From Dehalococcoidia bacterium (GTDB taxonomy: Bacteria; Chloroflexota; Dehalococcoidia; Dehalococcoidales; RBG-16-60-22), in NCBI GenBank assembly GCA_004375725.1, contig SOKS01000025.1:1-6349 (forward strand): a DNA stretch of 6,349 bases, in the 5' to 3' direction. Within the stretch, counting starts at the first letter, position 1. Each line of letters begins with the position of its first letter. This document shows, piece by piece, positions 6,076-6,349 of the stretch. A program made the translations under genes and the position numbers. Under the pieces are notes generated by a model. It ran no database searches. It had not been told where the DNA came from and saw only the letters and a list, made by a program, of their open reading frames with translations.

Positions 6076-6349
6076 ATGTTCTTCAAGAGGGACAAACCGG
6101 TTAATGACCAGACTCTAGACCACCTCGCCGACGGGGCAGCAGACCTGATGGCTAGGTCGGAGAAAATCGTGGTGTTCACCGGCGCCGGCGTCAGCACGGA
6201 ATCGGGCATACCGGATTTCCGCAGCCCGGGCGGTATCTGGGACCGCTTTGACCCGGACGATTTCACCTACCAGAAATTCATTAGCGATGCCAGCACCAGG
6301 AGAAAACAGTGGCAGATGCTCTGGAAAGAGCGCCTGGTGGAGACGGTGA
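6076..6349 (+). CDS. SIR2-family NAD-dependent protein deacylase (sirtuin), 5' part only
   Basis: Only the first 91 residues are in the window; sirtuins of this type are usually about 250 aa. The enzyme removes acetyl or other acyl groups from lysine using NAD+, in the cytoplasm. The NAD-binding signature is complete: FTGAGVSTESGIPDFR at 34-49, followed by SPGGIWDRFDP at 50-60. The catalytic His and the zinc-binding cysteines would lie beyond the edge, so activity cannot be judged. The start is the first ATG after an in-frame TGA at 6040-6042. It has no Shine-Dalgarno and begins 10 bp after the transporter stop, which suggests co-transcription and coupled translation. A second in-frame ATG at codon 25 would still keep the signature, but I prefer the longer form. 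The substrate may be a metabolic enzyme; nothing here shows which. Confidence 0.93.
   Translation, partial: MFFKRDKPVNDQTLDHLADGAADLMARSEKIVVFTGAGVSTESGIPDFRSPGGIWDRFDPDDFTYQKFISDASTRRKQWQMLWKERLVETV

Overview
The window looks like ordinary chromosome of a free-living bacterium with moderately high GC (judged by eye, not counted). The separate, short SecD (439 aa) and SecF (307 aa), an HD-containing CCA/poly(A) polymerase-type nucleotidyltransferase at the head of their operon, a bacterial sirtuin, and nearly absent Shine-Dalgarno sequences would fit a Chloroflexota (Dehalococcoidia-like) genome. That placement is an inference from gene style, not a demonstrated assignment. Apart from one 83 bp divergent intergenic region, almost every base is coding, and I see no mobile element, tRNA, rRNA, CRISPR array or phage gene.

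Left part (1-4677, minus strand). Four genes are packed head to tail and transcribed right to left: a CCA tRNA nucleotidyltransferase-like gene, secD, secF, and a cation diffusion facilitator (CDF) metal exporter that runs off the left edge. Gaps are 12 bp, an 8 bp overlap, and 7 bp, so this reads as one operon. SecD and SecF form the proton-driven accessory complex of the Sec translocon. The CDF gene appears to be a passenger at the 3' end.

Divergent control region (4678-4760). It holds a good sigma70-type promoter for the left operon (17 bp spacer), a weaker one for the right operon, and a 17 bp inverted repeat (TTGAC-N7-GTCAA) overlapping the -35 element of the rightward promoter. Both predicted transcription starts fall on or next to the annotated ATG, and neither ATG has a convincing Shine-Dalgarno, so both first genes may be translated from leaderless mRNAs.

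Right part (4761-6349, plus strand). A complete 12-TM major facilitator superfamily transporter, resembling the oxalate/formate antiporter and monocarboxylate group, is followed after 10 bp by the first 91 residues of a SIR2-family NAD-dependent deacylase.

I did not find a convincing new biological system. The points most worth a second look are a SecF with Asn where the proton-relay Asp normally sits, a CDF transporter with an Asp-Asp-Asn-Asp transport site plus a C-terminal cysteine cluster, and the compact divergent promoter region with its palindrome and apparent leaderless starts.
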